DNA of 64,000 nt. It comes from Clostridium sp. (GTDB lineage Bacteria; Bacteroidota; Bacteroidia; Bacteroidales; Muribaculaceae). Positions 1-8,660 of this stretch are shown piece after piece (position 1 is the first letter of the stretch; each line of letters starts with the position of its first letter). The translations under genes were made by a program, and so were the position numbers. Below the pieces are notes generated by a model that was not told the DNA's origin, did not search any database, and was given only the letters and a program-made list of their open reading frames with translations. The stretch lies in the NCBI GenBank assembly GCA_023666615.1, contig JAMPBQ010000008.1, positions 1-64,000 on the forward strand, written 5' to 3'.

Positions 1-267
1 GATGTTGTGCAGCATTATGGCCAAGGCCATGCTGCGGTCGGGGCTTACCTTTTCGGCCAGCAGGGCCACGGTGGCCAGGTTGTGCATGACGGGGTTGATG
101 CCGTAGCGGTCGCGCTGCAGCTGGCCCTGCTCGATGGATTGCTCAATCAGGATGCGCGCCTTTCTGAAGTCGCCCGGCTGAATCGCTGAAGAGCAAAGAG
201 AGAGCGCTTGCCGGCATAGGGCCGGCAGCTGCGCCTTTTCTGAATCACTAAAATAACCTTTTGCCAT
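1..267 (-). CDS. RelA/SpoT-like (p)ppGpp enzyme, N-terminal fragment
   Basis: This is the first 89 codons of a gene running off the left edge. The ATG is at 265-267 and the frame is open to base 1. After a helical lead come an NPVMHNLATVALL segment and an AIMLHNI segment. These resemble the start of the HD hydrolase domain of RelA/SpoT enzymes, where a conserved His precedes a helix ending in LLHD. The family makes or breaks (p)ppGpp in the cytoplasm. The final Asp of the usual HD pair is outside the window or replaced: Asn is seen where Asp is usual (LHN). That could mean a hydrolase-dead, RelA-like protein. The synthetase domain is not visible, so the call rests on the N-terminus only. Confidence 0.65.
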   Translation of the reverse strand, partial: MAKGYFSDSEKAQLPALCRQALSLCSSAIQPGDFRKARILIEQSIEQGQLQRDRYGINPVMHNLATVALLAEKVSPDRSMALAIMLHNI

Positions 268-299
268 AGCGAAATTTTCACCTGAATTAAAACATAGCC

Positions 300-307
300 C
301 AAAGTTA
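300..307 (-). promoter_or_regulatory. Bacteroidetes -7 box upstream of the RelA/SpoT-like gene
   Basis: The minus strand reads TAACTTTG, a match to the Bacteroidetes -7 consensus TAnnTTTG, about 33 bp upstream of the ATG at 267. No TTTG lies at the ideal 19-21 bp spacing, so the promoter is only half supported. Confidence 0.4.
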
Positions 308-360
308 GCGATTTTTTCCCAAATGCGTAAGAAAATTTGGGGGCAAAGCTTAATAAGGGG

Positions 361-3300
361 CTAATTTTCCGCGATGCGCAGCGTGGAGCCGGAGGAGTGG
401 GCGCTGATTTCGGGGGCGTATTGGCTTTGAATTGAAGCTACGCCGGAGGCGTATTCTCCGGCTTGGCCCACATTCATTTCGTAGGAAAGGATGTACGTGC
501 CGGGGGCCATGCTCTCTACGTGCAGGGAGGTGTAGGAATCACGGTTTTCACGGTAGAAGCCAACGCCTTCCGACCACATCCATCCGGGAAGCTGCGAGGC
601 GGGCTGAAGGGCGGCGGGGCGCTCGTCGATGATCTCTACGTACTGGAGGTTGCGCTTGCAATGGATAGTAAGCTGCACCTTCACGCGGTCGCCCACTTGC
701 AGGGAATCGGAGTAATGCCAGGTGCCGTCGGCGGCGCGCGCGGTGAGAGTCTTTTCTATGTCAAGGTCTTCGCTGGCCGAAGGCTTCACCTCGCCCATCT
801 TCTTATTGAATTGGGCGTAGACTGCGCCGTAGGCGGGGCCGGCTCCGGATGTGGTGATTTCAAGTTCTTTTCCCGCGAATTTTGAGAGGTCGGCGCGTAG
901 GCAGCCGGTGGCGTTCTCGATGGATGTGGGAACTATAGCCTCGCCGCCGGCCGATACCTCGGCGCCTTGGGCGGGAACAGTCCATTTCGCGCCGGAGGAG
1001 AGGATGGCAGCCACTACTTCGGTGGTGACTACGGCTGAGCCCCAGTCGGTGCCCTGTTTGCGCATTATCATTTGCTGGCGCAGGCCGTCGACCTGAGGGG
1101 CGCCGGGCTCAATCAAGGCGTAGGCTCTCAGAATTTGGGCGTATGAGCTGAGAGCATTGACTGAAGGAAATTTCAGCCCTTGGCTGGGTGTGAGAACGCC
1201 GAACTCTGAGATTGATCGCATCAAATCCTTGGATTTTGAGCGGTAGTCGTTGAGGTACAGGGCCTGAGCGGCCATCGCTTTGTAGGCGGGATCGCTGTAT
1301 TTCTTCCAGTTTTTGAGGATGGTGGCGGTGGTTTTGGCTATTGATTCTTTGCCGTTGAGGCTTATGGCGATTTCGGGGAAATGCCTGCGCACAATGGCGT
1401 AGACGATGTCTTCGCCTTTCACCTTTTGGTCGCAATATTTCACGGCCAGCCCGATCATTTTGTCAAGGTCGGAGCTCTTTGGGATCCAGCCTGACGATTT
1501 GAGCTGGCCGAGCATATCGAGGACATTGAGGGTTGTCCACAGTGAGGAATTTTGGCACCATTCTCCCCAGGCCCAGCCGCCGTCAGGCCGCTGCAGCTTT
1601 GAAAGGGATTCTATTGCGCGCTTGATGGCCTTGTCGGCGTCATGGCTGTCGAAGATCATAGCCAAATTGGCCATGCGCTCTGTTTGTGACTGGGCGGCTT
1701 GCACCCACGGGGTGGCGCTGAGCATGGCTATCTTCAGGTCGCTGTTCTTTTCGAGCATTGATACGAGTGCGGAATCCGTCGGATTTTCCTTCCAGGCCTT
1801 TAGAGCCTTAGCTATTTCAGGATTGTCGGCGATTATGCCCTTGGCCACTGCGGCTGAGAAAATGGACGCCGCAGCGCTGTTGGCGTAATCGGGGGAAAGC
1901 TCTCGCAGACCGGGGAGGGCGGTTACTATTGTCCATGCGGGATTTTCACAGAAGGTGAGCGAGAGGCGGCCGCCGGGGGAGTCTGGCAGGGTAGAGCTGT
2001 ATGCTGTTTCTCCTGGGTTCAGATAGAATGGATATGTTTCCACAAGCGAGGCCATTGAGGTGAGGACGGGGATGGCCTGCTGCTCGCCATCGGCGAATCC
2101 GTCGCCGTTTTCAGCCCTGACGCGCAGGCCTATTGCGGGGAGGTCATAGCCGGCGTTGATTTCCATTGAGATTTGCGCCGAGGCTTTGGGCTGGATGGTG
2201 TCTGAAAATTCTTTCCGGCTGATGACCGAGCCATTGGCCGGATTGAAAATCTCTATGCAGGAGGACGCCTCGCACACGGAGTCGGTGTTGTTGAGCACTG
2301 ACGCAACGATGACGCAGCGGTCGCCCTGGCGCAGGAATCGCGGGGCGTTGGGCGTGACCATAATTGGCTTTGAGGCCACAAATTCGCGCGCCAAGCGGCC
2401 CTCATTCAGGTCCTTTGTCCAGGCAAGGGCGGTGAGTTTCCACGTGGTGTTGGCGTTGGGCACTGTGAATGAATAGCACAGCCAGCCCTCGGCGTCGGTG
2501 GATAAGGTAGGAGCCCAAATGGCGAGGGGAACGTCGGCGTCGCGGAATTCAACATTGGACTGAGGCTCGGAGGCTGGCTGTTCCTCTACAATTGGGCCTC
2601 CGGCATCGGCTGTTTCTTCGTCGGCCAATTCATCCACTGCCATCATCATCGCGTTATCCTGTACGGCCGCCGCCTTGTACAGTGCCCGGCTTGATGTCCT
2701 GGCTGATCCGGTTATAAATATCTGGTCTTCAAGATATTTAAATTTCGGTTGCTGCAAGCTCTCTTTGCTGGCGTATTTGACCCGCTTAGAGGCGGAGGCA
2801 TGTGGAGGATAGGCGTAAAGCGAGTTAAGGGCTATGTAATTGCCTATGTAGATATTGGCCAGCCCGAGGCTTGGATTGTACGGGCGAATGGCGTCAAGCG
2901 CCTTGTTGAACATATCCAAGGCCATTGCGCCGGTTGCCGGCTGGCCGTTGGTGTCGGTGACGCGTAGTTTCCAGGTCTCGTTGCCGCCTGGCACGAGTTT
3001 GTCACGAAAGGATTCGGCTATAATCTTTAGCCCATTGTCTTTTTTCGGGACAAGAGGCACGGAATATGATACGCATTTGAAGTCCTTCACCGTGGCGAGG
3101 ATCATTTTGCAGCCTTCCGCGGCGGAATCCGGCATCTCCGCTTTGATTGTTTTGTAGCCCGGCTTCATGTCGATTGCCTGCAGGCTGATTAGGCCGTCGG
3201 GAGAGGTGACGATGCAGTAGACCGTGGATTGCTCGCCGCAAGCTATCAGCGTCTCTATGGTCGCGCCTGGCATGAAATCGATGGGGTTGTCGCGCAGCCA

Positions 3301-5817
3301 CAGGCCTGGCTGCGGGGCTATTCCTGATTTTTCGTTGTAGATGAGCATTGAGCATTTTGCGGGCATAGCCAGGGTTGTGTCCGCAGGCTCAACTTGGAAC
3401 ACATATTCGCCTGGACGTATGTTCTTCAAGTCGATTGGGGCTCCTATGCGGCCCTTGGCCACGGTCTCTTTGTCCTTCAGCAGGCTCCACACGAGGTCAA
3501 TGTCAGCCTCATTTCCATCGGCGTCCAGCACCTTTGCTGAGGGGCTGAAGGGAAGTTCGCCATTGACTTTCTCCACGTTGTCCATTTCGATGGCGTATTT
3601 TTTCCCTGTTAGGAAAGAGGCCTGGCATGAGGCGGCCGTGCCTGAAGGGGAGGTGGCGTTGAATTCAGCCAAGAATATATTGCGTCCATCGGCGTCTTGG
3701 CCGAGGATGTCTTTGCCGAAAGTGACGCTAAATTCTCCGCTCCCGTTGGTGTTTATCACATCGCCAAAGATGTTTTCTGACGAGGAGTACCATCTCAGAT
3801 AGGAAGAACGGATAAGGCTGACGTCAATCTTGGCGTCAGCCACGGGCATGCCTGAATAGTAAGTGGCGACGCCCTTTAGCGTAACGCAACCGGCAGAGGG
3901 CTCGTCGCGCAGCGTTGAGGTAACTTTTATTTCAAAATCGGGCATCTTGTAGTCGCTCACAGTGAACAATGCGGAGCCGCTGATGTTCTCGCCCCGCGCC
4001 TCGATTCGGAAATTGCCGGTGATGCCTTCTGTGGGGAGGGTAAATTCGGCTGTGGCGCGCCCAAATTCGTCGGTGGTGAGATGGATGGTGTCGATAGCCT
4101 CCCAATTGGCGTTTTTGAGCGTGGCTGTCAGCGGCAGGCCGGCTAGAACTTTGCCTGATTTTTCGCCGTTGGCATTGGCTACCATGCTTGAGGCCACAAA
4201 TAGGGCATGCGCCTTGTCGCCGGGGTGGTATAGGCCTCGGTCGGTCAGGATGCTGACTGTGCGCCTTGTTTCATTTTCCAGTTTGCTGCGGACATATGGC
4301 GCAATTTCGCTGAAGTTGAACGGAGTGCCGTCATAATTCACAATCAGCTTAATTTGATCGCGGTTTTGCGGAATATCAAATTTTTTGAAGTCGGCAACAC
4401 CCTTTGAGTCAGTTTTCGCTGTGTATTTCTTAGGATTTTTCGTTTGTGCAATATCCACGTTTAGTCCTACCATTGGCTTGCCATCCCTTGGGCTAGTCAC
4501 AGCCACCATGGGATAGGAGAGGCCATTGATGGAGAACGGAAACACCGGGAGGCAACGCATGCCAGAGCCGCTGTAGTTGGGATTTTCGCCCTCTTCCAAT
4601 TTTGGCAGAGCCATATAATAGCCATATTTCTTAATCAGAAATTTTGCCACTCGATGCTCTTTGAATGGAGCTTTTCCCTCGATTTGAATTGTTTTTTGAG
4701 CCTCCGGCTTTGCTGATGCAAAAAAGTTTTTGTTGAATGACGTCTTGCCGAAGCTTGCTTCGGGGATAAAATAGAGGGAAACCGTCACACTGGGCGAGTT
4801 TTCTATTTCACAATCCACAGAGATTGTGTCGCCAGGCATGCAGAATGCCGGCATAGTCAAGCTGGCTTTTTGCTGCAGCATTTGTGAACGCAAATTTTTC
4901 AGCCAATTGGCGGTGTAAGCCGCGGGGCAGCGCTTCAAGTATTCGTCAATGGCCGGCACTCCCCAAAGCGGAAACCATCGACTGCCTGTGGTTGGATTTG
5001 AATCGGCTCCCTCAATTTCGGGCTCGATTTCATCTTCGTCACGGTTCATCATCCTTTGGACGTATTCCGCGAGAAGGAGGGAGGCGGCATCTGAATCTTT
5101 GTGTTTTTGGTAGGCTTCAAGTATGATTTTGGGGTCGGTATTGTAGTCGAAATTTCGATATGTCCAAAGGATGCTGGCAGGGGAACCTTCCACGGTGTGT
5201 GACATCCCCGTGGCGATGGCCTTGTCTTTAAGGCTGCTGTCAAGGGAGATTGCTTCAGAGCACACAAAGTCGAGCACGGTAGGATAATATATTCGGGTGA
5301 GCTTGTCTGCCGCGATTATGTCGGAAAAATCTCCGATTTTGAGCTCTGCCAATGTGTCGGCCTTCGACAATGCCTGCAGCAAAAGGAATTTGATTTTGAT
5401 TTGGAATTGATCGCCGCTCCATTCCGTAAGGTCGTCGGGGAGAGGAGTCGCTGGAAGTTGGCGTTGTTTGTATTTCCATCTATTCTGGTTGTACATTCTG
5501 CTGTACATTTTGCCTATTAGACAATCAAATAGGCCGGAAAGGTCGGATTTTTCAAATTTCTTTGCGGCATTCTCGGCTGTTTTAATGCTTTGTTGGCAGG
5601 ATGCCGGGTCAATCATTCCATCTGCCGCATAAAGTCGAAGCAAGGCGCTGATGGCCAACCGCGAATCATTTTCTGCCTCGGCCTTTTTAAGGTCGGCTTT
5701 TGCGGATTTGGACACTGTGGCCGGAAAGGCAAAATCCGGCTCTTTGACTTGTCCGAGGGAATCAATGCTCATAAATAGAAATGCAAGGATAAAGATAAAA
5801 AGGTTGAAGCGTTTCAT
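361..5817 (-). CDS. Alpha-2-macroglobulin family protein, thioester-less
   Basis: This 1818-residue exported protein is related to bacterial alpha-2-macroglobulins, which trap proteases at the cell envelope. I start it at the ATG at 5815-5817, because MKRFNLFIFILAFLFMSIDS is a good signal peptide; the open frame continues 35 codons upstream without coding character. MG2-type beta domains lie in the middle (DRGLYHPGDKAHALFVAS). An A2M domain follows (TTWKLTALAWTKDLNEGRL, then APRFLRQGD). Next is an alpha-toroid region with the repeat RPDGGWAWGEW. The thioester motif CxEQ is absent where the toroid starts (LSPDYANSAAA), so the protein cannot covalently trap targets in the classical way. It is a single-gene unit. 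Confidence 0.85.
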   Translation of the reverse strand: MKRFNLFIFILAFLFMSIDSLGQVKEPDFAFPATVSKSAKADLKKAEAENDSRLAISALLRLYAADGMIDPASCQQSIKTAENAAKKFEKSDLSGLFDCLIGKMYSRMYNQNRWKYKQRQLPATPLPDDLTEWSGDQFQIKIKFLLLQALSKADTLAELKIGDFSDIIAADKLTRIYYPTVLDFVCSEAISLDSSLKDKAIATGMSHTVEGSPASILWTYRNFDYNTDPKIILEAYQKHKDSDAASLLLAEYVQRMMNRDEDEIEPEIEGADSNPTTGSRWFPLWGVPAIDEYLKRCPAAYTANWLKNLRSQMLQQKASLTMPAFCMPGDTISVDCEIENSPSVTVSLYFIPEASFGKTSFNKNFFASAKPEAQKTIQIEGKAPFKEHRVAKFLIKKYGYYMALPKLEEGENPNYSGSGMRCLPVFPFSINGLSYPMVAVTSPRDGKPMVGLNVDIAQTKNPKKYTAKTDSKGVADFKKFDIPQNRDQIKLIVNYDGTPFNFSEIAPYVRSKLENETRRTVSILTDRGLYHPGDKAHALFVASSMVANANGEKSGKVLAGLPLTATLKNANWEAIDTIHLTTDEFGRATAEFTLPTEGITGNFRIEARGENISGSALFTVSDYKMPDFEIKVTSTLRDEPSAGCVTLKGVATYYSGMPVADAKIDVSLIRSSYLRWYSSSENIFGDVINTNGSGEFSVTFGKDILGQDADGRNIFLAEFNATSPSGTAASCQASFLTGKKYAIEMDNVEKVNGELPFSPSAKVLDADGNEADIDLVWSLLKDKETVAKGRIGAPIDLKNIRPGEYVFQVEPADTTLAMPAKCSMLIYNEKSGIAPQPGLWLRDNPIDFMPGATIETLIACGEQSTVYCIVTSPDGLISLQAIDMKPGYKTIKAEMPDSAAEGCKMILATVKDFKCVSYSVPLVPKKDNGLKIIAESFRDKLVPGGNETWKLRVTDTNGQPATGAMALDMFNKALDAIRPYNPSLGLANIYIGNYIALNSLYAYPPHASASKRVKYASKESLQQPKFKYLEDQIFITGSARTSSRALYKAAAVQDNAMMMAVDELADEETADAGGPIVEEQPASEPQSNVEFRDADVPLAIWAPTLSTDAEGWLCYSFTVPNANTTWKLTALAWTKDLNEGRLAREFVASKPIMVTPNAPRFLRQGDRCVIVASVLNNTDSVCEASSCIEIFNPANGSVISRKEFSDTIQPKASAQISMEINAGYDLPAIGLRVRAENGDGFADGEQQAIPVLTSMASLVETYPFYLNPGETAYSSTLPDSPGGRLSLTFCENPAWTIVTALPGLRELSPDYANSAAASIFSAAVAKGIIADNPEIAKALKAWKENPTDSALVSMLEKNSDLKIAMLSATPWVQAAQSQTERMANLAMIFDSHDADKAIKRAIESLSKLQRPDGGWAWGEWCQNSSLWTTLNVLDMLGQLKSSGWIPKSSDLDKMIGLAVKYCDQKVKGEDIVYAIVRRHFPEIAISLNGKESIAKTTATILKNWKKYSDPAYKAMAAQALYLNDYRSKSKDLMRSISEFGVLTPSQGLKFPSVNALSSYAQILRAYALIEPGAPQVDGLRQQMIMRKQGTDWGSAVVTTEVVAAILSSGAKWTVPAQGAEVSAGGEAIVPTSIENATGCLRADLSKFAGKELEITTSGAGPAYGAVYAQFNKKMGEVKPSASEDLDIEKTLTARAADGTWHYSDSLQVGDRVKVQLTIHCKRNLQYVEIIDERPAALQPASQLPGWMWSEGVGFYRENRDSYTSLHVESMAPGTYILSYEMNVGQAGEYASGVASIQSQYAPEISAHSSGSTLRIAEN

Positions 5818-5843
5818 GCGTGCGAATTTACAGTTGCCAAGCG

Positions 5844-5851
5844 CAAATATA
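5844..5851 (-). promoter_or_regulatory. -7 promoter box for the macroglobulin gene
   Basis: The minus strand reads TATATTTG, matching TAnnTTTG, 27 bp upstream of the chosen ATG at 5817. A possible -33 element is only 17 bp away, so this is suggestive. The box lies inside the longer open frame, which supports the shorter start. Confidence 0.4.
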
Positions 5852-5959
5852 GCGCATATATAATTAGACAAAAAAATCTTCGCAAAGTTTAGCCGCCCCG
5901 CAAAAAAATCATTAAAATTCACTCAAATATACCCATTGCCTAATGCGATGCGCTTGTTT

Positions 5960-6964
5960 TCAATCGGATGTGCGATTAAAGCGGCTTGTGCGCTCCTTGA
6001 CGATTCGGAGATAGCTGCGCTTTGATTTCTCTGCAAGAAAACTGTTGCCAATAAGCTTGAAGGCAGCATTGGGAATCTCCATATACTTATCTAAAATTTT
6101 GGCGGCTCGCTTTTCAATTAAACCGATTTGCCTTGCGAATCGTTCAAAATCAACTCTACATGGATGGCCGGTTCGGACAAAAACATCGCTTTTTTCAATA
6201 TTTGGAGACAGTCCGCCTTCAAGGCCAAAATCGTCATCTTCAATATGAAGCCTTGTGTTCATCAAATCATATGCCGGGGCAAGGCGATAGTCCTGTCCAT
6301 CAAAAATAAGGGAAAAATTTTTTAGATGAGAGTCTCCATTAGCGTAGATGTAATTGAACACCACAAGATTGAAGAATCTTTCCATATCCACCATCCAGGC
6401 CGCCACATTTCGTCGGATAGCATTTGAGACATCCTCATAGCAACCGTTGTATTTGAATTTTGCTCCTGATTGTTGCTCATTTTCTCCTGTCAGCGAGGCA
6501 AAATCCTCCATCAGCATTTTTTCTCCGTTGGGAAGCAAGTCAAATCGGCGCGTAATATATATCATCTGTCCGTCATGGGAAAAACACAATCCATTGGCGG
6601 CGGAATTTATGGCATAGGCCTGCGATGCTATTTGCATGGTTAAGTTTTCGTTTGCGGGAATTTGTTTTCTGTCGCGCAAGGTGTTATCCCATGGCATCGG
6701 CTTTAAGATGTGGGTTGAACGCTCTCCCTCTTGAGAAAGCCTAATTCTTCCATTTTCAATCACGGCGGGAAATTTTTCCTGTACGCCTGAAACGGATATC
6801 CGATGCATCGCATTTATTATCTCCTTGTTATTTCTGAATTCATCAATGCCGAAATCTAAAATGGGAGAAATCATTGTTTGTCCAAATAAGATTTTGGAAG
6901 CTTTCGGACAATACGAGCTGAATCCTTCCTTCAGAGACGAAGGACAATGCTTTATTTCAATCAT
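5960..6964 (-). CDS. hipT: HipT-like Ser/Thr kinase toxin (HipA core kinase)
   Basis: This 334-residue protein is the kinase part of HipA without the N-subdomain-1, which is encoded separately just upstream. A serine-rich gly loop reads RISVSGVQEK, with serines at 57 and 59; these are the positions I recall as autophosphorylated in E. coli O127 HipT (SIS motif). The ATP-binding THILKP follows at about 84-89. The catalytic NGDSHLKN is at 209-216 and the metal-binding AYDL at 231-234. The family phosphorylates aminoacyl-tRNA synthetases (TrpRS for HipT), causing growth arrest; the target here is not known. It is the third gene of the operon and overlaps the upstream hipS-like gene by 8 bp. Confidence 0.85.
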   Translation of the reverse strand: MIEIKHCPSSLKEGFSSYCPKASKILFGQTMISPILDFGIDEFRNNKEIINAMHRISVSGVQEKFPAVIENGRIRLSQEGERSTHILKPMPWDNTLRDRKQIPANENLTMQIASQAYAINSAANGLCFSHDGQMIYITRRFDLLPNGEKMLMEDFASLTGENEQQSGAKFKYNGCYEDVSNAIRRNVAAWMVDMERFFNLVVFNYIYANGDSHLKNFSLIFDGQDYRLAPAYDLMNTRLHIEDDDFGLEGGLSPNIEKSDVFVRTGHPCRVDFERFARQIGLIEKRAAKILDKYMEIPNAAFKLIGNSFLAEKSKRSYLRIVKERTSRFNRTSD

Positions 6965-7286
6965 GGCTTGATATTCTGATGTTTACGGCGCCGATAAAGT
7001 CTTTGCCTGACATTGCCGATAATATGCCAAACAAATTTTTCTCATCTATTCTTAAAGCGCGGCAAATTACGCGTCGATTGATTCCTTCCGGAATCATGTT
7101 GGCGAAAAAAGGGAATAACAAGTCTGACTCAAATTCCTCTTTTTGTTTGGGGAGGGTCGCTGAAATTGGCGGGAACTCAGACTTGAGATAATCAGGTTCA
7201 TACTTAAAGATATAATGGCGTCCGGGCTGGAGCTCGGATAGCGCTCCGGCTTTGATGTCATTGTAAAATATATCCAATGTTTCCAT
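6957..7286 (-). CDS. hipS: HipS-like protein (HipA N-subdomain 1)
   Basis: This 109-residue protein matches the small N-terminal subdomain of HipA: a short beta segment with GALSELQPGRHYIFKYEPDYL, then PISATLPKQ and LLFPFFANMIPEG. In classical HipA this is fused to the kinase. In HipBST systems it is a separate protein that neutralises the HipT toxin. It lies between the Xre-type regulator (26 bp upstream) and the kinase (8-bp overlap), so it is co-transcribed. A perfect 13-bp tandem repeat sits directly upstream of its ATG. The antitoxin role is inferred from HipBST, not shown by the sequence. Confidence 0.8.
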   Translation of the reverse strand: METLDIFYNDIKAGALSELQPGRHYIFKYEPDYLKSEFPPISATLPKQKEEFESDLLFPFFANMIPEGINRRVICRALRIDEKNLFGILSAMSGKDFIGAVNIRISSHD

Positions 7287-7291
7287 TCATC

Positions 7292-7317
7292 AATCTGTTT
7301 TATAAATCTGTTTTATA
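7292..7317. repeat. Two 13-bp tandem repeats between hipB and hipS
   Basis: The 13-mer AATCTGTTTTATA occurs twice head to tail at 7292-7304 and 7305-7317. It covers the hipB stop codon and the gap before the hipS start. A related AGTCTGTTTTAATA lies just 5' of the hipB ATG at 7515-7528. Repeats at both starts suggest operator sites for the HipB protein, or a source of recombination. Confidence 0.6.
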
Positions 7318-7513
7318 ATGGCTTGCGTATAGTAAAACTAATCTCGACACCTAGTACGCTGAGAATTTTCAAAACGGTCTTGAGGGAAGGATTGCCTTGA
7401 TCTCGTTCAATATCCTTGATTGTGGCAAGTCCGACTTGAGCCATTTCTGCCAAGTCCCGCTGAGTCAAAGACAATGTCTTACGCCTCGCTTTCATCAAAT
7501 CTTTCAGCTCCAT
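7313..7513 (-). CDS. hipB: HipB-like Xre-family regulator
   Basis: This 66-residue protein is a single helix-turn-helix of the Xre/Cro type: LSLTQRDLAEMAQVGLATI, then KDIERDQGNPSLKTVLKIL. A short beta tail (EISFTIRKPL) is typical of HipB antitoxins, which dimerise through it. It should bind operators in its own promoter and repress the operon together with its partners. It is the first gene of the hipB-hipS-hipT operon, with a good promoter 26 bp upstream. The ATG is at 7511-7513. Confidence 0.85.
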   Translation of the reverse strand: MELKDLMKARRKTLSLTQRDLAEMAQVGLATIKDIERDQGNPSLKTVLKILSVLGVEISFTIRKPL

Positions 7514-7538
7514 AAGTCTGTTTTAATAAACTTTTATG

Positions 7539-7570
7539 CAAAGATATAACAAAACTTTGATTAAAACAAA
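7539..7570 (-). promoter_or_regulatory. Promoter of the hipBST operon
   Basis: The minus strand has TTTG (7567-7570), a 20-bp spacer and TATCTTTG (7539-7546). This fits the Bacteroidetes sigma-ABfr consensus TTTG-N19-21-TAnnTTTG. It lies 26 bp upstream of the hipB ATG, with an operator-like CTGTTTTA site in between. Confidence 0.75.
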
Positions 7571-7680
7571 TAAAAAGTACAATTAATCATACCAGCGCGA
7601 TGTTTAGTTAAATTACTATAAAAATCAGTTAAATTGATGGATTTTCAAAATTTGTTGAGGGGCGGGATGGAAAATTGTCG

Positions 7681-7688
7681 TAAATTTG
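7681..7688 (+). promoter_or_regulatory. -7 promoter box for the lipoprotein-PagL pair
   Basis: TAAATTTG matches TAnnTTTG and lies 42 bp upstream of the ATG at 7731. The nearest TTTG is 26 bp upstream, longer than usual. Confidence 0.4.
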
Positions 7689-7730
7689 CGCAATGGGCTC
7701 GGCTAAGGGCCAAAGAAAAGGATTAATGCT

Positions 7731-8660
7731 ATGCAAAAAGCTATATTTTATTTAATTATAATGGTTTTGGGATTGATGTTCGGCGCGTGCAACGGCGACA
7801 TTTTTGTAGAGCCTGTGCCTGACCCGGAGGTGGACACATTTTATCTTGATTGCGATGGAAAAGAAGCTTCCTTCAACATCCATACAAAGGGGGTGACAGG
7901 CCTGAGATTCGACTGCGCAAATCCCGAATTGGCGTTCTTGGAATTCTATGACAGCAACGGCGAGATATTGTACAGCCCGACATTTGAAAATGTTGACAAG
8001 GTAGTATATTCTTCTCCATTGTTTTATATAAGCTTTGACATAGACGGCAGCCAAGTAAGGGCTACGGCTTTGGACAATACAACGCAAAACGATGTAGCGG
8101 TATGGGTTACGTTTGACTATGAACATGCCACGAGGACCTACAACTTTGTCATAGCGCCAGGCAGGCCGTTGGAAATCACCAATTTTTCCTATTTTATTTC
8201 CGACTCGAAAATGGGCGGATACGAAGTGACGGGAATGCCTCGCGCTTATTCCAACAATTCCGACCGAGACGCACGCGTTTCTATCTATCCGTACAAGGAA
8301 TGGAGATCGAGAATACAGCTCCTGCCAGATGCATATGATAACTGGGGGAGAGGAACGCAGGGTTCGATACGCCTTCCCGCATATACCGGCGAAGGGTGGA
8401 GTGACAGGGATACCGAGACAGTTGAGATCACCATCGGCGAGCCGGTTGATTTTTACTCGCAAAATGTAAATGCAGAAGAGGCATACTCCTTGGTGGTGCC
8501 GGCGCAGTCTAAGGTGAGCACAGTCACTGAAGTGAATTACGCGACAATTGAGATGCCATGCAACGCATACCTTGCGCAGCCCGGGTCCGGCGATGAATAT
8601 TTGATGCAGGGGAAATTCCTGCTGATGCATCCAATCTCATATAAGATTTACGAACAATGA
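7731..8660 (+). CDS. Putative lipoprotein of unknown function
   Basis: The 309-residue product begins with a lipoprotein signal peptide ending in the lipobox MFGAC, with the lipidated Cys near residue 20. The rest is acidic and rich in beta-type sequence; I recognise no family. The position suggests an envelope partner of the next gene: its stop overlaps the start of the PagL-like deacylase by 4 bp (ATGA), so the two are probably translated together. It could be a periplasmic accessory or an adhesin-like beta-sandwich protein. The ATG at 7731 is well placed after a -7 box. Confidence 0.7.
   Translation: MQKAIFYLIIMVLGLMFGACNGDIFVEPVPDPEVDTFYLDCDGKEASFNIHTKGVTGLRFDCANPELAFLEFYDSNGEILYSPTFENVDKVVYSSPLFYISFDIDGSQVRATALDNTTQNDVAVWVTFDYEHATRTYNFVIAPGRPLEITNFSYFISDSKMGGYEVTGMPRAYSNNSDRDARVSIYPYKEWRSRIQLLPDAYDNWGRGTQGSIRLPAYTGEGWSDRDTETVEITIGEPVDFYSQNVNAEEAYSLVVPAQSKVSTVTEVNYATIEMPCNAYLAQPGSGDEYLMQGKFLLMHPISYKIYEQ

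Noticed and set aside
7752..8630. A 292-codon minus-strand open frame opposite the lipoprotein gene
   Set aside because: It is rich in Arg, His, Cys and Ile as expected from the antisense of a coding gene; the plus frame has a lipoprotein signal and a promoter box.
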